Assembly (NCBI GenBank): GCA_001051155.2
Contig: JYIP02000011.1
Span: 248,001 to 312,000, forward strand
Source of the DNA: Chrysoporthe austroafricana
Taxonomy: Eukaryota; Ascomycota; Sordariomycetes; Diaporthales; Cryphonectriaceae
Direction of reading: 5' to 3'
Length of the DNA stretch: 64,000 bases
A program made the position numbers and the translations under genes. The first letter of the stretch is position 1; every line of letters starts with the position of its first letter. Shown here piece by piece: positions 57,401-64,000 of this stretch. The notes beneath the pieces were generated by a model. That model was not told the origin of the DNA. It saw only the letters and a program-made list of their open reading frames with translations, and searched no databases.

Positions 57401-60400
57401 AAATCTATAAAGGCAAGAGGACGAATTGGAAGAACAGGCTAATAAAGAGAACGTAATAATCGAAAACGATATTTGGATTTTTCGAGCCGAAAAAATAAAA
57501 CTATCAGTAAACGAAAGCATATTCTATATTAAATACTCTATATAACTATTCAATTAGCTATAGAATTTTCCCAAAATCGATATATAGAAAAGAGAAATTT
57601 TAGAATATAATATTCTTATATTTATAGTTAAGCTTTATTATAATAGCAATTATACATATACAAGAGCTGCAGCCAAAATATACCCGAATAGGCCGGATAT
57701 AAAGGTTTATATTAATATAAGCGCTAATCGTTATGCTATTGCTAAGGAATTACTAGTATAATTCCTTAAAGCGAAAGTAGATTAGAATATAAAGGCTAAG
57801 CTTAGAAGCGTAAGCTAATCGCTAGCAAAAAGCTAAGCTAAATTCGATTTATATTTCTAAAGCAATAAGTACGGCTATCCAGTTATATTTCGTACCCGAA
57901 TAAGAGCTTGAATATTGGATTAACTAGAAGTAAATATCTTATTAAGATAGGAATATAATATTTCTTACAAACTAGATATTCTGAATTCAGAATCGTTTAT
58001 ACGATTTGGTTATTTTAATAGTATTATAATAAAAGTAAAAATATTTGCTCGAATGCTAGCATAATCCTAGCAAGCAAAAGCCGCAACTATTATAATAATG
58101 CCGCTTAAATTTTATAGGCTAGTCTTTATTAATATTAAGCAAATCCCAAAAACGTAACTTTTCTATTTAAGCCGAAATAGAAAAGATAGATAAATTGCTT
58201 GATAGGCTATTAGATTAAGGAAGTTCTAGTAACGAATTAAGCAATAACCCTTTTGAGAATCTAGAAAAACCAATTTCTAAAAATAATCGAACTATTCCAG
58301 ACAGATTATATAATTCCGCTAACGAATTACGATAACTATTATTATATTACGCGATAATACTTCTTTCAATAAATTCAGAACGGGTTATAGCTTTCAGGAA
58401 AGCTGAATTCAGACTAACTATTATTCATTAAGCATATTTTCTAATAAATTGCGGAAATTACTGGAAAATAGCTAAAAGAGTATCGATTCCCGGATATAGA
58501 AACTCCCGAAATAAAAGATTATTTCGAAAACAGTAATAAACTGAGGATCCGGAAAAATAAAGTTATTGAAAAATCGAAAATTGATTTCGGTATATACATT
58601 TGCAAGCATTTACCGGAATTTTTCTATAAAATTGTAAAGTTAATACGGGTATATACTAGAGTTTTTAAAGATATAAATCTTATTAATATGCTAATCGATT
58701 AACAAATAAAAATCGATTTGGTCGAAAAATAATAAAACCAGAAAGTAGGATAAAAGCTATATTATTTAAATAAAGAAGATTAAGAAGTAATTAACGAAAT
58801 TTTAGACAAATTATATTAGCAAAATCAAGTTAAATGGGTTATAAATGCAATGCTATTCGGTTTATCAATTTTTGTAATTTGGAAGAATATAAATAATTAG
58901 AAAAAAGGATATATAATAATCGATTTATACGCTTTAAATAAAATTTTAGTTTTCGATATTTACTCTTTGCTATTATAGCAAGAAATTATTAAATAGCTGA
59001 AAGGAAAAATATATATTATAATAGTAAATGCATAGCAATTTTTCTATTAATTCCTAGTATATCTAGATTATAAAAACCGATTTATTATTATTAATTATTA
59101 TAATTAAAAAAGGATAAAAGTTCTATTTATAAGATTTCGAAATTTATTATTTTATATCTAACATTTTATAAATTAATTCTTATAATTATATTATAAATTT
59201 GCTTCCGCTTTTATAAACGATATCGTTATCTATTCAATTATAGAATAAGATTATTTGCAATATTTACAAACTATTTTCTCGTTATTTTTACACAAAAACA
59301 TTTTATTAGCTAAATTCAAATCGTTTCTTGAATATCTTTTAGTCCAGATTTTAGGATTTAAAATGGATAAATTCGGAATTTCTAATACGGAATACCGGAT
59401 ATAGGCTATTTGCGATCTGGAATTCCTTAAAACATTTTAGCAATTAGAAAAATTTATTGGATTTATAAGATACTTACGCTATTTAATTCCTAAATATAGC
59501 TATAGAATTAACTTATTTTAGAAAAAGAAAACTAAAATGCTAAGCGAAACTTGCTAATCGAACCGTTTACCCTTAAATATAAAATAGCGAAACTATATTA
59601 TACAGGCTACTTTCGACTTAATATTAAACGAAATTAATAATTTTTACGATTTCAAAATAGCTTTGGAAGCTAAGAATGCTTTGTTTTACTATATCCCAAA
59701 TAAACCTCTTTTTATCCAGCTGGATATATTTAAGAAAATAGGGTTTTCAAACATTATTTTCCAATTAGCAAATAATTATATATAGAACGGAATATTACTA
59801 ATAGCAAGTATAGCCGTATAATTAATCCTTTATTTAAGCAAGATAATTAACGAAATAAAACGAAAATACTAGCTTATAAAGCTTGAAATAGCTTATCTAA
59901 TATAATTAATACAAAAGCTGCAAATAATAATAGAATCGAATTAAATTAAGCTAGTTTATATTCTTACTAATTATATAATAACGGTTAGCATTATTTATTC
60001 GTTATCTATAAATACAGTAAATAAAATTAAGGCAAATATGCAGCTAATTCTCGTTTCGGAATACTTAAGCTAATTCAATTTGAAAGTATATTATATACCG
60101 GGAAAGTCGAACGTTCTCGCAAATGCTATATCAAGATTACTATTTACCCAGAAACCTATTAATAACGAAAGCATTCTAAATAAGATATAGGAAGACGAAT
60201 TTATCTAAGTTCTTAATAAAATATTTATAGATAGCGAAATGAAAGGGCGTATTAAGAAAGAATACGAAAAATACTTCTTATAGTCTAGAATAATCGAATA
60301 ACTAAAAGATTTAAATAAGATTGCCCGACTACTTTTTATATTAGATTATAATAGCTTACTATTTCTTAAGGATTATTACGGGAAATAACGATTATGCATC

Positions 60401-60767
60401 CCGAATAAAATAGCATTAAATTTTATTAAGGAAGCTTATAATAGAAAATACTATTTTAATATAAATTGCATATAATACGATTTAACGGATCGATTCGTTA
60501 TTAGATATTGCTATGCTAAAATACGTAATTATATATCGATATATCGAGCTTATAACGAAAATAAAAACGATTTATAATAACCTTTAAAGGAAATGCAGCT
60601 TATATTATCTTTATTAATCTTATTCCATATTATTATTATAGATTTTATTATAGGATTACCGATAGTATTATTTACAAATACTATATAAGCCCTAGCTAAA
60701 ATGCTATTCCTGAATGCATTTCTTACAATTACGGATAAATATTCTAAAGCTACGATTATTATATTAA
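54456..60767 (+). mobile_element. Family A Ty3/gypsy element, copy A2
   Basis: Starts TAATAGCAAAAC like A1. Order: leader with 16-17-bp repeats, decayed gag-like region (55,000-57,780), reverse transcriptase (about 58,840-59,560; catalytic box reads FIND at 59210-59221), RNase H (IPNKPLFIQLDIFKKIGFS at about 59,690) and YYIPGKSNVLANAISRL (about 60,090). The beginning of the integrase (IPYY..F) is at about 60,620. Cut by the CV4 LTR at 60768. This lineage differs from the CV elements (other RNase H/integrase linker, no visible chromodomain). Unlike the CV genes its stops are dense in every frame. Confidence 0.85.
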
Positions 60768-61195
60768 TATTATAAACTAACATGCAAAGCCAAAGTGCAG
60801 CACCAAAAAAGGCCCATTCAGTACCGAGATTTTTAGGCTTAGCTACAAAACCAAAACAAAATGCTTATATAAGCAAGAGTTAAGGATAGAATTATTGGAT
60901 TACCAAATAAGCCGGCAAGCTAGGCTTACTAGCTCACTTAATAAGCCAATAATCCTATATTGAAAAGCTAAATATATAAGGACTAAATACTTACTAGATA
61001 AACAGTAATAGCTCTTTAGTAGTTAATTTAAGTATCAATCGGACCCTATTATTAATAATCGCTCGAGATTTATAAATATTGCGATACTCAATAAACGTAT
61101 TTCGGTATTCCAGGCTTATATTTAATACCGCTCTTATTAATATAAACCCCTTTAACCCTATAATATATTTTAGAATTGCTATAGCATTTATAATA
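60768..61195 (+). repeat. CV4 5' LTR
   Basis: 428 bp, TATTATAAAC..ATTTATAATA (TG and CA both decayed). Its last 150 bp match the solo LTR and CV1 LTR; the first 200 bp are different. The internal sequence begins TTTTGATTATTC, matching CV1. Confidence 0.88.
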
Positions 61196-64000
61196 TTTTG
61201 ATTATTCTTACTTAAGAACGGTTTAGTATATACCTTTTAAATAATACCGGAAATACGATAGCGCCCTAAATCCCGTTTTCTTCTAATAACCCGGCTTTTC
61301 AGGAAGGAAATCCGGTTATCTTTACTAACGAATAATTCCAGGAATAAAATATAGCCCTATACTAGCAATTTGAAAAAGTTAAGAACGAAATCTTTCGCCT
61401 TAATGCTTTCCAGCAAGCTAAAGCTTTCAAGCTTAATAAGCTTAAGCCTTATAAAAGCATTTGCAGAAACTTTCAAGCCTTCTTAACCCAATTCAAGGCC
61501 TATTTCAAGCATTACGGCACCCAGTTCAAAACTACTTACGATAAAATCGATTTCGCGAGAAGCCGACTTGAAAGAATAGCCTTCCAGTAGTAAGAGCCTA
61601 CTTTTCGCGACTACCTGGATAACGATAACGTATTCCGTTCCGAAAATACTAAACGCATTTTCCAATACTATTCCAATTTCGAAAAAGCCCTTACCAAAAC
61701 TTTCGGAAACCCGGATAAACGACATATTGCGATATAATAATTAGAAGCATTTCGGCAAACAAGATTAATAGCGGACTATACGGCCAAATTTAAACAAATC
61801 ATTGCTTACTTGGATTACAAAAACGAACTTCTTATAAATGCTTATTACGCAAAACTGAAAGAAGAAGTTAAAGACGAACTTTATAAAGAAGACCGACCCG
61901 AGAAACTCAGTAAGTTTATTAATAAAGCCGTTCGTATCGATAATCGACTTTACGAATAAAGATAATAACGACAAAAGAACTATAATAATACCTTTTGGCA
62001 TTAACTTAATTCTGGAAAACGCAAATTCCAGAACGGTAATAGGAATAATACAGCTTATTCGAGTATAATTTATACCGGATTTATAGAATTGGATGCCTTT
62101 ATACGAAACTAATGCAAAAGGATTACTTATTATAATTATAGCAAAAAAGGATATATCGCTCGCAATTATTATTAAAGAAAGAAGAAACGAGAATAGAAGC
62201 CGGTCCCGGAAAGATAAGTTAATATCGCTTAGCAACAGAAACCCAATTAACCGAATAATAATATTTAACCGGAATAAGCAATAAACTCTAATTATAGCAG
62301 CATAAGCTAGACTGCCTGCTATTAGGATTATTGCTTATTATACTTCTTAGCAAAAGAAAGTTTAGGATAATTCTTATGCAAATTTAAAGGATAACGATAA
62401 TTTGCTATAAGAAGAAAAAAGCTATTTTATAATACGGCTATAAACGATAGTAATTCAGATTATTCAAATAACCCGATAGATATCAGGGAAGAAAATTTAA
62501 ACAAATTCTTTCTAGAAATATATTTCAACCGATAATAAGAAAAAGCAATAAAAGGAAAGCTCGGCATACAAATACTAATACCCAGCACTACGCTCGATAA
62601 AATAACGCTATAAGATAGATAACTAAATAACTTGCTAACTTAGATATCCGAAGAAGAATTTATCGAAAAAATAGAAAAATTAGTTATTTAGCATATCAAA
62701 CAGAATTATTCCAAGAACTGCAATTAAATATCCAAGCATACAAAAATCGAATACTTTGTATATAGGCTTATTCTGGAAAAGCTTTTTCAAGGCATCCCGT
62801 TTCAGAATAGCGGATATAGATCCTAAGAAAATGGAAAAATCAGTTACTTATACCCTCGTTACTATGAATTTGCTTAAATATATTGCGTATATTATAACTG
62901 CCAGATATATTTTAGCGAAAAAGTTAAATATAATTAGTTCCCAATTAGGGAATAGGACTAATTAATCCAACCCATTACGGAATCCCAAGAGAAATACAGA
63001 AAAGTCTTGCATATCGAATATAATAACGCTTATATCGGATTACCTAATAATTATTTATGGAAATATGCTTAAAGAAGAATAATATAGGAATAATGCTATA
63101 TATCGGCATATCCTATCTATATGCAAGATAAGGCTAAAGAATAGCACTGATTGTAAAAGGCCGAAAAGGCAAGGCAGCATGCTTAAAGCCAAGCAAGAAA
63201 GTTAGCGAGGCAAATAGCGAAATAAGTATAGAACGATTCAAAAAGAAAAGATCGCTTATAATGGGATAGCAGCCGATTAGGATTACAAAGTCCTTATACG
63301 CCATTACGGAAAACAAAAAAGAATATATTATTTTGAATACATATATTAATAGGCAATATTACGGCGCATTACTAGACAATAGTGCATAAAGAAATTTTAT
63401 TTTGCTAGAAATCATTAATAGAAAACGAATTTCCTAAATGCGGAAAAAGAACCTCTATAAACTTAATATTATAGAAAGGAAAGCAGTTGCATATAATCTT
63501 AGTATAATCGATATAGAAACTGATTACTTATTTCGATTTAAAGCCTTATAATAAATACTACTTTTAATATTACAAATACGGTATAATATAAGTTAATTTT
63601 AAAAATACTCTAATTTAAAGAATATAATTTTCATATCGATTAAACTATTAGCCAGATTTTATAAGAACCAGCCATACTTACTGGAAAAGTTGCAATTAAC
63701 GAAAAAAAAAAAGACTTAATTATTAAAGACAGTATCAGGAATATGCATTTAAATAGGCTTAAACTTACTCTTAAAGCAGAAATACTTGCCGATCGATAGG
63801 GAAAGGTTACGGATATTTCGAACCTATAAATATAAATTAAAAACGGACTAAGAATTCAAGTAATTAGCAATTAGCAGAAGATTAATCTAGTATAAAGCGT
63901 TATGAAATTATATAAATTATAGAATTATAAAGAAATTCAGTTTCCAGTATAACGGGCATAAAAGAATTACGAAAAGAAATTTAGCTTTATAAATAACAGA
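60768..64000 (+). mobile_element. CV4: chromovirus, 5' half (runs off the window)
   Basis: 5' LTR, then gag from 61258 (ATG changed to ATA) that follows CV1 gag codon by codon (FGNPDKRHIAI, EAFRQTRLIADYTAKFKQII). Next come a zinc-knuckle relic (about 62,115-62,160, all Cys now Tyr) and protease at about 63,360 (LLDNSA). Pol continues beyond 64000. It is inserted into the integrase region of A2. Confidence 0.88.

Overview
The window looks like a filamentous ascomycete nuclear genome (Pezizomycotina, most likely Sordariomycetes). Evidence: very GC-rich, GC3-biased genes; short introns (roughly 65-230 bp) with GT-AG ends and CTGAC-like branch sites; fungal-specific families (DUF1776, 2EXR, a fungal RPEL protein); and a sharp change to AT-rich DNA full of retrotransposons with repeat-induced point mutation (RIP)-like decay.

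Region 1 (1-25,580) is GC-rich and holds ordinary single-copy genes separated by long microsatellite-rich spacers. In order: a MEMO-family protein (+), a plasma-membrane syntaxin of the Sso1 type (+), a polyQ/His-Glu protein of unknown function (-), the APC11 RING subunit (-), a TUM1/MST-type sulfurtransferase (+), a DUF1776 protein (-), an alpha/beta hydrolase (+), a small RPEL-repeat protein (+), a 2OG-Fe(II) oxygenase (-) and an ER-type FKBP (+). Exon structures were worked out by hand. Several introns matter for function: splicing creates the HAG motif of MEMO and the second iron-binding His of the oxygenase, and the syntaxin frame appears to need a 5-nt microexon. There is no operon-like logic. 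APC11/TUM1, DUF1776/hydrolase and oxygenase/FKBP are divergent pairs that share promoter regions.

Region 2 (25,580-29,800) is a transition zone of TE relics, a 17-bp minisatellite and a fold-back element. It surrounds one intact 698-aa accessory gene with a 2EXR motif.

Region 3 (29,800-64,000) has no functional host gene. It is a nest of decayed Ty3/gypsy retrotransposons. I resolve two copies of one family (A1, interrupted; A2), and four members of a chromodomain-carrying family: CV1 and CV2, full length with paired LTRs and target-site duplications; CV3, truncated and split by CV2; CV4, running off the window. There is also a solo LTR and a partial LTR. Reverse-transcriptase active sites are changed by G-to-A and the start and zinc-knuckle codons are mutated.

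The most interesting observation is that all three chromovirus copies whose 3' end is visible carry an extra ORF on the opposite strand. It lies between pol and the 3' LTR and converges on the end of pol. It encodes a protein with a paired Cys-x2-Cys-x6/7-Cys (zinc-cluster-like) N-terminus, a charged coiled coil in the middle and a short acidic Trp-containing C-terminus.
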